Shown one piece after another: positions 32,503 through 43,365 of a stretch of DNA of 64,000 nucleotides. The stretch is from Alopecurus myosuroides (Eukaryota > Streptophyta > Magnoliopsida > Poales > Poaceae). The DNA lies in the NCBI GenBank assembly GCA_028641055.1, contig CM054057.1, positions 328,444,482 to 328,508,481 of the forward strand, read 5' to 3'. The translations under genes were made by a program, and so were the position numbers. Each line of letters starts with the position of its first letter. Position 1 is the first letter of the stretch. The notes under the pieces are model-generated. The model was not told the origin of the DNA. It was given only the letters and a program-made list of their open reading frames with translations, and did not search any database.

Positions 32503-33230
32503 ATGGAAAACAACAAAAATATCAGGGAGCTTTATAATATTTATATTGAGTTAGGACATGAAGTGTTTGAAGAGAAAATTAAAAAACACATGGAACTTTA
32601 TTTGCATGCTAGTAGGAATGTTATTATTATGAATTCTATAAACACCATTATTGCTAATGCTATGGAAAAGTCTAAGCTTGGGGAAGTTGGTTTTGATGAA
32701 TATCATATTTTTAGTCCACCAAGTTTTGAGGAGGAAATTTTATTTGATGATACTTTGCCTCCAATATATGATGATTACAATGATGAATATGATATTTTCA
32801 GTCCACCTACTATTGAGGAGAAAAATCAATTATGATTACAATATGCCTCTTATATTTGATGATTATGGTGATGAGAATAATAATTATAGCTATTTTGTTG
32901 AATTTAATCCCACTACTATTAAAAAGAATGACTATGCTCATGTGGAGAGTAAAAATTATTTTATGCATGTGGCTCATGATAAGAATGCTATTGAAAGTTA
33001 TTATGAGAGAGGGAAACATAATTTTATTCTCTCAACAATATCATGTTTCCCCTCATTATGTTGAAATTTTGAAGGTGCACTTATTTTGTCTTCCTATTAT
33101 AGTCACTTTGTGCTTCGTTGACTTGTTTTCTACAAGATTCTTTTTCATAGGAAGTGGGTTAGATTTAAATGTGTTTTATATTTTCTTCTTTATGCACTCT
33201 TATTGTGCTTCAACTCTTATTCTTATGTGA
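32503..33230 (+). pseudogene. E5 short acidic/aromatic ORF region
   Basis: The first frame (32503-32835) begins MENNKNIRELYNIYIELGHEV and has two repeats of an IFSPPxxEE motif separated by Asp/Tyr-rich sequence (LPPIYDDYNDEYD). A frameshift near 32825 continues with IFDDYGDENN, YFVEFNPTTIKKNDYAHVESKN and ESYYERGKHN. A further shift leads to a hydrophobic C-terminal part (LFCLPIIVTLCFVDLFS). I have seen similar sequence in gag/pol-less Triticeae Athila-type elements. No enzymatic motif is present. It is unrelated by eye to the E6/E7 ORF. Confidence 0.55.
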
Positions 33231-33273
33231 GAACCTTCTCAAATTATCATGCCTAGCTAAAAGGCGTTAAAGA

Positions 33274-34498
33274 CACTAGTAGGAAACTGCCTTTCTATGG
33301 AAGGCTTTCTGTGGCGCACCAGAGAATGGTGCGCCATAGAAATTAAATTTTATGGCGCACGCAAAATATGCGCCACAGAAATGTTGGATTCTTTGGCGCA
33401 CAGGAGAAGGGTGCGCCACAGTAACTGGGTGGGGGCCGCCTCAATCATTGCAGTCGAACATTTTTGTGGCGCATGTAATCTGGTGCGCCACAGAATATGA
33501 CATTTCTGTGGCGCACCAACCACACATGCGGCCACAGAATATTTTTAAGATATAAAAAAACAAGAGAAAAAAGGTACTCAGCCTTACTAGCCTTCAGCCT
33601 GTGAGGTTTTTTTAGATTCTCCAAAATCCAAAAGGAAAAAAAGTTATGCCCAATAGAAGATTTTTTTCCTACAAAAAAAAAGGAAAAAACATTTTTGTGG
33701 CGCACGGGGGGTTGGTGCGCCATAGAAATGTTGGATTTATGTGCCGCACCAACCACCCGTGCGCCATAGAAATGTTGTCTTTCTGTGGCGCACCAACCAC
33801 CCATGCGCCATAGAATTTTTGGGAGGGATTCGAAATTTGAATCCCGCCCCTTCCCTTCTCCCTTCTCATCCACTTCTCCACTTATCCTCTCCCCTTCTCT
33901 CCTCTACCTCCACTTCTACTCTCCCTTTACCTCCACTACCCCACTTCTTCTCTCCCTTTCTCTCCTCCTCCTCCTCTCCTCCACCTCCGGCTCCGGCGAG
34001 CTCGTACTCCTCCTCCTCCACCTCTGGCGTGCTTCTCCCCTCCACCTCCAGCGAGCTTCTCCTCCTCCACCAACACCACCTCCGGCGAGCTCCTCCTACT
34101 CCACCAACTTCGGTGGCCTCCTTCTCCACAACCTCCGGCAACCTCCTCCTCCTCCTCCAACTCCGGTGACCTCCTCCTCCTCCACCACCACCTCCGGTGA
34201 CCCCCTCCTCCTCCTCCTCCTCCTCTCCTCCTCCTCCTTCTCCTGCACCCACCATACGGCGAAATTTCGAAATTCCGGCGGCCAGATCCGCATTTTTTTA
34301 AATTCAAAAAAATATGTGGCAATAGTTTTGGGTGCGCCACAGAAATATTTCAAAAAAAATTCTATGGCGCATGGTTTTGGGTGCGCCACTAAATTATATT
34401 TTAGTGGCGTACATTCTGTGGCGCACCTAACAAAAGGTGGGGAGTGCGCCACATAATTCCATTTTGGCACGCCACAGAAAGGGGTTTCTGTACTAGTG
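33274..34498. mobile_element. Non-autonomous CACTA transposon, 1225 bp
   Basis: Termini are CACTAGTAGGAAAC and the complement of CACTAGTACAGAAAC, flanked by the 3-bp duplication aga (33271-33273, 34499-34501). Closing the gap restores gttaaagaaaagcgctt, as in the uninterrupted E8 copy at about 62012. Both arms carry many direct and inverted copies of GTGGCGCACC, presumably transposase-binding subterminal repeats. The centre is a C+T-rich tract. There is no transposase gene. Confidence 0.95.
33840..34245. repeat. Polypyrimidine (CTC/TCC) tract
   Basis: About 400 bp of almost pure C and T with many ctcctc runs, broken by regular ccggcgag/ccggtga islands. It gives long Ser/Pro/Leu-rich readings that are not credible genes. 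Confidence 0.85.
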
Positions 34499-37167
34499 AG
34501 AAAAGCGCTTCCGGGAGACAACCCGTTTTATTTCTCAGTTTTCAACCCGTTTTCCGTCGTTTCTTTCTGTGTGCTTTGCACATGGGTGTTTTCTATTTCC
34601 TTAGCAACCCCTATGTATCTTTTCTTTTGTGTCTTTGTTGAGCCAAGTAAAGCCTCTAGTGGAAAGTTGAGACTATATTTCGGATTACTGTGCTGGAAAC
34701 ATATTTCTGCTGTCCACTCTTAAATTCGTATAAAATCACAGAAAATTCAAAAGGACCTGAGTTTTTTTGTGCGTAATCCTGGGCTATATACACATATTTT
34801 CTTAGTTGAACATTTTTTTATTAGAGCAACAGAAGATGTTCGAAGAAAAATACCCTTTACCTGTTGTCCTGTTTTGACAGATTTCTGCCAATAATTGCAT
34901 TTGCATCTTAATCTCTTTCTTTTGGTGTTCTTTTCAGAAAAAGAGTTTTAAAAGAAGTTGTGACGGTAGCTAATGTGTTTATGAGTGTTAGTCTTGTGTT
35001 CAAACTGAACCATGTGAATTTATTATTTCGATTGCACTAACGTTGCTAATGAAGATTGTGAGAAGTTTGGTGTGAAGAAAGTTTTCAAGGGTCAAGAGAA
35101 GAGGATGATATGACGTGATCAAGAAGAGTGAAGAGCCTAAGCTTGGTGATGCCCCGGAGGTACATCCCAGAAAATTCCAAGAAGACTCAAGCGTCTAAGC
35201 TTGGGGATGCCCAAGGCAGCCCCTTCTTCATCGACAAATTATCATGTCACTTCTAGTGAAACTATATTTTTATTCGATCACATCTTATGTGCTTTACTTG
35301 CAGCGTCTTTTATTTTTTCTTTCAGTTTGTTTTTATTTTTTCAATAAGCTTGCTTGGACTCCAGCATTCTTTTATTGGAGAGTGACACGCTCCGCTTTTT
35401 CATGGGAATACTTAGTATTCTTAGTTTTTCTTCTAGTTGCTGCAAAAATTCATGTTAAGCTCTTGTTTTCATTGCATCTCTTATTTAGAGTTGTTAGTTT
35501 TAGTAGTGTTATGTGAGTCCTCTCATTTTTACTTTCTGTAGCATTTGGAGACTTTTTGTTAAAGCATGTTTTTTATGGTGCTTGTTGGGAAAAGAAACTG
35601 CTGCTTGAGGTAGAATTTATAACGGTGCACGTAGAAGCTTGTATATACTTTGGCTAGAACTTTTTCATGTCATGCTAGATGTTATTTTAGTTTTAAAGCC
35701 TTGTGGTTACTGAGTAGCATGATTAGACTCAAATAGCTGAGATTGTTTAATATGCCATTGAAAGAATCATGAGTTGTTCTTGTCATATTGAAGTATAAAT
35801 TTGTGGTGTTCTCCTTTGAATGTTTTATTTGGTTGACTTGGCGCATGCTGACACCATGTTTATGACTATGAACTAGTCACGAATAGCCTCCATGATCATT
35901 TAGTTTTTGAACTTGTGGTACCACTTATGCTTTGATTAATGATGTTTATGTCACTATGCATGATTATGGCTCTTATGCTCTCTTGATTTGTCGCTCCCAG
36001 TCTTTTGCTAGCCTCCACCTGTACTGATTATGAGCTCTACTTGTGCAATCCAGCTCCCAAAAATCAAAGTTTTCCTATTCTGTCCACCATACCTACCTAC
36101 ATGTGGTATTTAACTGCCACTCCAAAGTAAATTGATCATGTGCTACCTTTAAAACTTTCAAAATTTGCTCATGAGGACGTAAAAAGAGAATCTTTATCTC
36201 ACTTATTGATTGGATTTTACACCCTGGAGTAGTGGCTTCATCCTCTTATCCAATTGATAGAAGAGCTAGCAGCAGGGTGCCAAGCCCCAAATTAATGCAA
36301 ACAAATTCTCTTCACTATTTTTGCCCCTAATTTATCAGTCAAAGCATAATTGTGTAAACAAAAGAGAGAGAGGGATGACCTTCTACACCAGATGTGTCCT
36401 TCACATGGGAGCCGCTCTTGTGAAATATAGTTGGCTTGTGATGTAATGTATTTTATGTTTACCATTCGTTGACATTGGCATATACCTCCCAAAATATAAA
36501 CACTCCTCCATGATATGTGATTGTTGGCAGGCACCCGAGGATTCAGTTAGCCTTGGTTTGTGTAAAATGGATGGGAGGAGTGTCGAGTTTTTAATACCTC
36601 TGTTTAATAAAATAAAAGCTCTAGCACATGAGTGATCCCTGCTTCCCTCCGCGAAGGGCCTTTCTTTTACTTTTATGTTGAGTCTCCATCTTCTAACTTT
36701 ATGCACAATTGAGAGAGCATTTTTGTCATTCCGAGTTTTATGTGCATTTGTCCCAGAAACATTATTAATTGATTCATGATGTGTTATTGCTTGTTCTCCA
36801 ACTATTTGTTCTAGTCTTCCTCATGAACTTTGAAGGTGTCCTGGCATTTATGTTTTGTCCCACTCTTAAGGACTTGCGAAATACCACTTTGCCATGCTTT
36901 CTTTATACTTGAAACAAACGTATATGTTTCTTTGCATTGTTATTCATGATATTTTATTTGAGTTACTTCTCATGATGCAAAGTGATTGCTATGCTTTATT
37001 ATTAAAGTTCTATTTATCATGCTTGTGTTTAAGTTCTATGATCTCAGCTTACTTATGCTTTTCATTATTGATGATCAAGTTATGTTGGTAGCATGTCACC
37101 TCAGAAATTATTGTGTTTTTATTGTTTACCTACTCGAGGACGAGTAGGAACTAATCTTGGGGATGCT
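34499..37167 (+). other. E5 interior, non-coding 3' block
   Basis: Mirrors E6 24293-26930 and parts of E7. It contains purine-rich sequence ending in cttggggatgct directly before the 3' LTR (the polypurine tract) and a hairpin (37129-37148: CCTACTCG, AGGA loop, CGAGTAGG). No ORF can be supported. Confidence 0.75.
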
Positions 37168-38176
37168 TGATACGTCTCCAACGTATCTATAATTTCTGAT
37201 GTTCCATGTTGATATTATGCCAATTGCTACAGGTTTTCAGTATGTTTTCCTAGGTTTTCTTACGTTTTCCGGGACTAACCTATTAACAAGATGCCAAGTG
37301 CCACTTCCCTGTTTTCTGCTGTTTCTTATTTCAGAAAAGTTGTTCTGGAAATATTCTCAGAATTGGACCCCACGAATCCCGAAGTTCCTATTTTCCCCGG
37401 AAGCATCCAGAAGTCCGAAGAGGAGTCGAAGACGGGCACCAGGGGGCCCTCACCATAGCCAGTCGCGGCCCCCGTTGGCCGCGCCTGGGGGTGGTGAGGC
37501 CACCCTGGTGGCCCACCGGCATCGCCCTTTCTCCCATATATATATCCCCCGAGGCATAAACCCTAAAAAAATCGGCGAAATTCCACGAAAGCTTCCGCAG
37601 CCGACGTCATCGTCAACCCAACTTTCGGGGGACAGATCTCTGTTCTAGTACCCTACCGGGACGGGGAAGTGCCCCCAGAAGCCATCTCCATCGACTCCAC
37701 CGCCATCTCCATTGCCGTTGTTGTTTCCTATGATGAGGAGGGAGTAGTTCTCCCCCGAGGCTGAGGGCTCTACCGGTAGCTATGTGTTTCATCGCTCACT
37801 CCCATGGTGTGATCTATATGTGATCATGAGCTTTGTAATCTAGTTGAATTCATAGATATTCTTCTTCATCTATTATGCTACTCAAGTGGTTTTTGTTATG
37901 AGATCTCCGTAAACACTTTGATCACGGTGTAAAGGTGACAGTGTGTGCACCGTGTGGTTTAGCATTATATTTATATTTTATGTTGGATAACCTTATGAAA
38001 ATGTGGTGTTTGCGTGGAACCATCTTGGTCCCATGGTGATAGCGTGAGGGTTACTTAGTTGGGAAATTGCTTACTCTGAGGGGTGATGTTAAAGCCCTAC
38101 GCATGGATTGGTGTTGTTATTCGACCGGAGAGTGGTTTGGAGTAGCATAGTGAAGAGATGGTATTTATTAATTCAA

Positions 38177-40205
38177 CTAGGAAACTTGCCCGTGCGTTGC
38201 TACGGCTTGATATGTATGACTTTTCTTTTCATGAATCTTGTTATAAAAACAAATCTCAACTTAAAATTGCAATGCAAATGATTGTGGCTACAAAGCTCCA
38301 AAGGAACTGAAAGATTATGAGGAAGAACACATTATAGCAGAAACATGCGTATATTTCTTGATGTTTACGTCCAAATTATTTAAAAGGGTATAAATTTACC
38401 ATAAAAAGGTATAAATTACTACGTCCTTTCTTCTTATAATAAAAAAAGATATATTTCATGCATGGCTCATATACATTGTCAAACTAATTCAGTTAAGAAA
38501 TATGGAACCATACGGAGGTAAGACAACAGCCAAGTTAACCTATAGCTTCATTCTAAGCTATACTTGAGATGACACAACACCAATCTTTTGGAGAATTCAT
38601 ATTTGCAAGAAAAAAAAACATGATCATATTGTAGTAGAAAGGTAGATTTAAGCACTATGATTCTTAACACGTTAAAGTGCATATGTAAAATTAGTTTGTT
38701 TGATAAACAAACATAATTGTTGGGTTGATAAATTAAATGATGTTTGAACTGAAGGAATTAAGGATTGAAATCATTGAAACCTGACAGAAAAATGCAATAC
38801 AAAAGATAGTACAACGTTTATTTCAGAACCTCCACTCTGCATGTAAAACTAAAGGAATATGGGAATATCTAAAATCAATGTGTGCTCTGTACAAAGTCGA
38901 TCACCGCTTCCTAAAAATAATAATGGGAGTATGGGACGGCACCACCCAGGTCCTTGTTAAGTTGACTAACGCTATCAGATCTGAGGTATGGCAGTTGAGC
39001 ACACCCGGGAATAAAAATAAAATATTGTCAGAATTACTCAAAGCTAACCTAAAATATAAGCAGCAATTACTTTTTATAGGGCTGAAATTGCACTGATGAT
39101 ATCTGTAGCTGTGCTATACTGCGATCTGTGTAACTTACATGATCCGCCATGACAGGGTGGAGGAGAAATTTTTTTATTGGGAAATTTATCATTACTGAGA
39201 AGATCCAGTACTGAAATTCAGAAAGAGGGAGTCGAGCTATTACCAATATCAGAAATTGATTTTTCCTAAATCTTGTCATAGTATTGTAGAGACTGGACAT
39301 CGGAGGCAGCATTGACGGATGAAGAAGAACACTGCTGGCCGCTGAAGCCAAGCTGTCTCTTCTCCCTGTGGTTTCAGTTTCGTAATTGCTACGGCAGTCC
39401 CAAAATTCGTCCGCTGCAGGGAGCGCCGTTCCCGGCAGAGCGGCACCGCGACAACTGCATGGGTGGCTGAGGGAACGACCGTTAGGAGCGGACGGCTCCG
39501 GCTAAGCAGCAACACTACGACTGTTGCATGACGGAGGGAGAAGCCGCCTCGGTCGTGAGGCAGTAGATGCGGCACTACTCTGCCTCCCTACTTGTTGTCT
39601 TCCTCTCCAGAACCGTCAGCCGCCAGGAGAACCCTACCTTCCCGCCCTTGGTCATCGCTGACGCCCCTGCCCCTGGTGCTGTCCGTCGTGAGCAGAAATA
39701 CCTTCGCCGCTAGCGAGTTCACCATGGTCGCGCTGCACTACACAGGCTGCGTGGCCTGGAAGATGGTTCGCTAGCAGCCAACGTCGTCCTCGCATTGCCT
39801 GTAGCCCTGCTCGTATGTTTACAGTACTTGATGACGAATTGATCGAGTCCTTGTACCATGCGATACGGAAGGAGTGTTCGATCAGGACTCATAACGTGTC
39901 TGCGCTGGATGCAACCTAGTTTTTTGACGTATAGGAAACTAACTTATAGATGGAAACGAAACAGAATATACCACGTACAGAACGAAACGGAGAGAGGCTT
40001 CACACGACCGATCCGCAAAGTAACAAACCAACCTCGATGTACATAACGAAACGGTGAGAGCCTTGGCACGACCGATCCGCAAAGTATCAAAACAACCTCG
40101 ATTACGTACCAACGAATATATAAGTAGAGATAAGATTTTGGTGGAAGGGCAAAACGGTAAAATAAAGGTTGGACCGGAAGAAACCTTCCTCTCTTTATTA
40201 TTAGA
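38177..40205 (-). mobile_element. Helitron A (non-autonomous)
   Basis: On the minus strand it starts TCTAATAATAAAG and ends with the hairpin CCGTAGCAACGCACGG, a short spacer and CTAG, followed by host T. These are Helitron hallmarks. No Rep/helicase coding sequence is visible. The interior holds short unassigned readings, for example 38878-39096 plus, which could be captured fragments, but none is recognised. Confidence 0.8.
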
Positions 40206-42943
40206 CTAGTAAATTTGCCCGTGCGTTGCTACGGGTTAAATTTTACTCCATAATAAATATATATTTTTCACGAAAAACTTTACAACTGAAAATCATTTTT
40301 TTGAAACATTTGTCGACATAATGCAAAAATGATAAGTTTTCTTAGTGGTATCCCACCGCCAGGAGCATGCAATCTTCTTCCTCTTCGCCATGTAATTAAC
40401 TGCTTCGTGGAGATAGTGTGATATTTATGTGGTCAGGCTGGAGCTCCTCAATATAATCTAGTTTTGTGTTTGATCAACGATGGAAATACCAGCCTGGCAA
40501 AAACCGAAACAAAAATGATGAAAATGCTTCTATTTTTTTAACCAAGGAGGGCCCCCGAAGGGGCTAGAAGCCTCATATCCTTCCATACAGTGGGTGTACA
40601 TCGAAATTACAAAGGAGCCCATGAAATCTAATATTAAACATAGGTCCCTCGAAAAAGCAAAAAAAGCCCTTGCGTAAAGATCTGAATTTGCAAACGAGCC
40701 CATCTCTTTCCCCACCGTCGAGCTAGAAGACGATGAAGTCAATATTGCCGTCGTCAGACACCGTCACAGGGACATAGCCACTTGCTTCAATGTTGACTCG
40801 CACCGCAGCATCAATTGACTCCATTAAGGGCCTCACATCGGAGGTTGAATTGGCGCTTGAGCTCACCAGCGATTCCTGCCGGCCAGCATCGACCGGGGCA
40901 AATACACTCGAGAAGAAGAAGGCTCTGTCACTCCAGGCTTGCTGCACGCTAGGAACCACCGCATCTCCACAGCTTGTTTCCACCTCCCTGGTGGCCAAGA
41001 AGAGGTGAAAAGATGCAGCGAAAACCAACGACAACAAAGCCAAGATTCTCCCCTGCTGCTCAATGATAGCAAGGCCGCCGTCGAAACTCTAAAGCCTTCC
41101 ACGGATCGGAGAAGGCATGGCAGTATGATTACAACAGTTTCGAATCACAAATCTACGCTTTATGCAAGAGCCGGCGCCATCCTCTCCCAGCAAATCCTCC
41201 CACCTCGGAAGCATGTCAGGAAGATTCGGCCTCCTCCACTCGGCGCGACGCCAGAGCAGAAAGACTCAACACAACCTTATTTACGGAGATCTCCATGACC
41301 AGCACCTCGAGCTTCCATCCTTCCCGCCACCGGAGGAATCGTCCGAAGGAGCAAGGTCAAGGCCCGTCCTCGATCCGGTCGGAAAGAGTCCAAAGCTCTA
41401 CTGCAAAACGCCAAAGAGGACAAGCGACGACTACTACTAAGCCTAATATATACAAGGGACTCTCTAGCGTTGTTTCTCCTCCGCCATCTCCGGCCGGCAG
41501 CGCCGCCGAGAGAGGCTCGGATCGGCCCGGCAACTCAGAGACGACTCTCAACTACTGTAGCTCTATCCTAGAGGGCAGAGGGGAAAGTCCGCGCCGTTGT
41601 TCCTTCTTCCCGCATGTGGCATATTATTTGTTGGCAGGCCTGTCGTATGGAAAGCAAAATGCATGGATCACACAACACATCGTGGCTGTCTATCTTTTCC
41701 TTTACTTAATGGACGCGTCTCCACAACACCCAGGCGCTGGTTAGCAGCGTGGGGCGGACCCTCACGTAGGAAAGCAGAGTGTGCTGGCATGTGGTCACCG
41801 TGCATGCAGCGGGAGGACTGCATGGCTGTGCTAGCGATCAGCAATTCACCAATGCAGGTGCTCGCAGGCCAGCAGTTTTGTGGGTCTTAGCCTGCTCGAG
41901 GCTCTAGCGGGGTAGCGGCTCCAGTGAACATGGCACTGTCGGTGAGCGCTGGATCATTCCAAATAGCGTAGCTGAGCTTTTAAGCATTAAGGAAACTGAT
42001 TGGAAGATTTCTTTTGGATGTAGGGCAGTTGTTCCGGCCTCTAGATTTAGTTGATTTGGTCGAATCCGGAGCTCGTGGACTTCCCTTGCCGTTCGAGGAG
42101 GCTCGTGAAGACGTCTGCCGAGCTCTCATAGAGCTCTTCCAAGCAGAAGAGGACATTTGGTCATACTGCCGCCCTAGAGCACTTCACTTTGGCCGACTCC
42201 AGGAGACCCTCAAGATACGAGCAAGGAGCCGAAGGCCGACAGTTCAGCGTGCAACAGAGGCGATCGCCGGCCAATAGATGTTCCCCGTGCTGCCGGCGGA
42301 TGGCGGCATCCCCGCGCCTGCGACGTCCTTCGGCGTCTTCGTCATCTCGCGCTCGCCGTTTTGGTAACGGTCTACGACCAAGTCCTCGTCTGTCCCGTGT
42401 CTCGACTCACAGGCCACGCACGTGCGCTCAGCCTTCGGCAGCGCATGGGCGGCGGGCTCCCGCTCTTCTCGCCCGTGGCCTTGGCCGTGAGCTCGTGAAC
42501 CTGCGGCGGCCTTACGGGTATAGAGGAGGCGCTCGGGCAGATCGAGATATTTTAGTCGGGATGTCGCTTCTCGTTTTCGCCGCAGGCTGAGGCCGTGCTT
42601 TGTACCTGGTAGGACGTAGCATATCAAGCAACCGGATCCATCGGCGAAGAGTATGGTAATTAATCGAGTTTGATCTGGGTTGTATATAGGATCGAGCGAT
42701 CTGACATAGAGACCGGACCTGATACTTGTGCTTTGGGCTCACGTGACCGGACCTGATACTTAGGGATTTGGGTCGTACGATTCTGGTCAGATGAAAACGG
42801 AAAACAAATAGCGACTGAAAAAAATGACGACAGGAAAGCGACGTACGGAAAAAAGGAGGAAGGTAACGATTGAAGAAAACGGACGACAAGAAATCAACGT
42901 ACGAAAAAAGGGAGGAAGAAACCTTACTCCCTTTATTATTAGG
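40206..42943 (-). mobile_element. Helitron B (non-autonomous)
   Basis: The minus-strand 3' end has hairpin CCCGTAGCAACGCACGGG, GCAAATTTA and CTAG at 40206. The 5' end (CCTAATAATAAAGGGAG..AAGGTTTCTTCC) matches Helitron A's 5' end except for C in place of the first T. It abuts A with no intervening base. The GC-rich interior suggests captured genic sequence. Confidence 0.8.
40530..41102 (-). other. Possible captured gene fragment in Helitron B
   Basis: A minus-strand reading (41043-40723) starts MALLSLVFAASFHLFLATR, a signal-peptide-like hydrophobic stretch, and ends SGYVPVTVSDDGNIDFIVF; more open sequence continues in other frames on both sides. I do not recognise the family. GC content and codon pattern differ from the AT-rich Helitron ends, as expected for a host fragment, but it may be chance. 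Confidence 0.2.
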
Positions 42944-43365
42944 TAAACATAAAGATTATGTTTTCATTGTTGAGAGTGTCCACTAGTGAAAGTCCCTAGG
43001 CCTTGTTTCCAGGCATTGAAACACCGTTTTCCGCCTGCTCTGCTACATGTTTACTTGCTGCCATATTTATTTCATATGGCTATTATTACTTATAACCATC
43101 CATATTACTCGCATTTCACTATCTCTTCGCCGAACTAGTTCACCTATATACCTGACAAGTATATTGAGTGTGTTGGGGACACAACAGACTTCTTGTATCC
43201 TAATTGCAGGGTTGCTTGAGAGGGATATCTTTGACCTCTACCTCCCTGAGTTCGATAAACCTTGGGTGATACACTTAGAGGAAACTTGTTGTTGTTCTAC
43301 ACACCTCTGCACTTGGAGGCTCAACACTGGCTACAAGAATAGAAGCGTGCATAGACATCACGCAC

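Larger units (their letters stand above)
30977..43360 (+). mobile_element. E5: complete non-autonomous Athila-type LTR element with later insertions
   Basis: LTRs at 30977-32368 and 37168-38176 plus 42944-43360, PBS at 32379-32396, perfect 5-bp target duplication. Without the CACTA (33274-34498) and the two Helitrons (38177-42943), the element is about 6.4 kb. The interior has one short Asp/Glu/Tyr-rich ORF region and a long non-coding 3' block shared with E6 and E7. It has no pol. Confidence 0.9.
37168..43360 (+). repeat. E5 3' LTR, interrupted by Helitrons
   Basis: LTR parts are 37168-38176 and 42944-43360. The join attcaa/taaacataaagattatg corresponds to attcaattatg in the left LTR, with a small extra stretch beside the break. 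It ends GACATCA before the cgcac duplicate. Confidence 0.9.

Noticed and set aside
33785..34456. 223-codon Ser/Pro/Leu-rich open frame
   Set aside because: It arises from the CTC/TCC polypyrimidine tract inside the CACTA element; low-complexity reading without a domain.
39276..39575. 99-codon minus-strand reading in Helitron A as a gene
   Set aside because: Arg/Leu/Val-rich with no recognised motif; not distinguishable from chance in GC-rich DNA.
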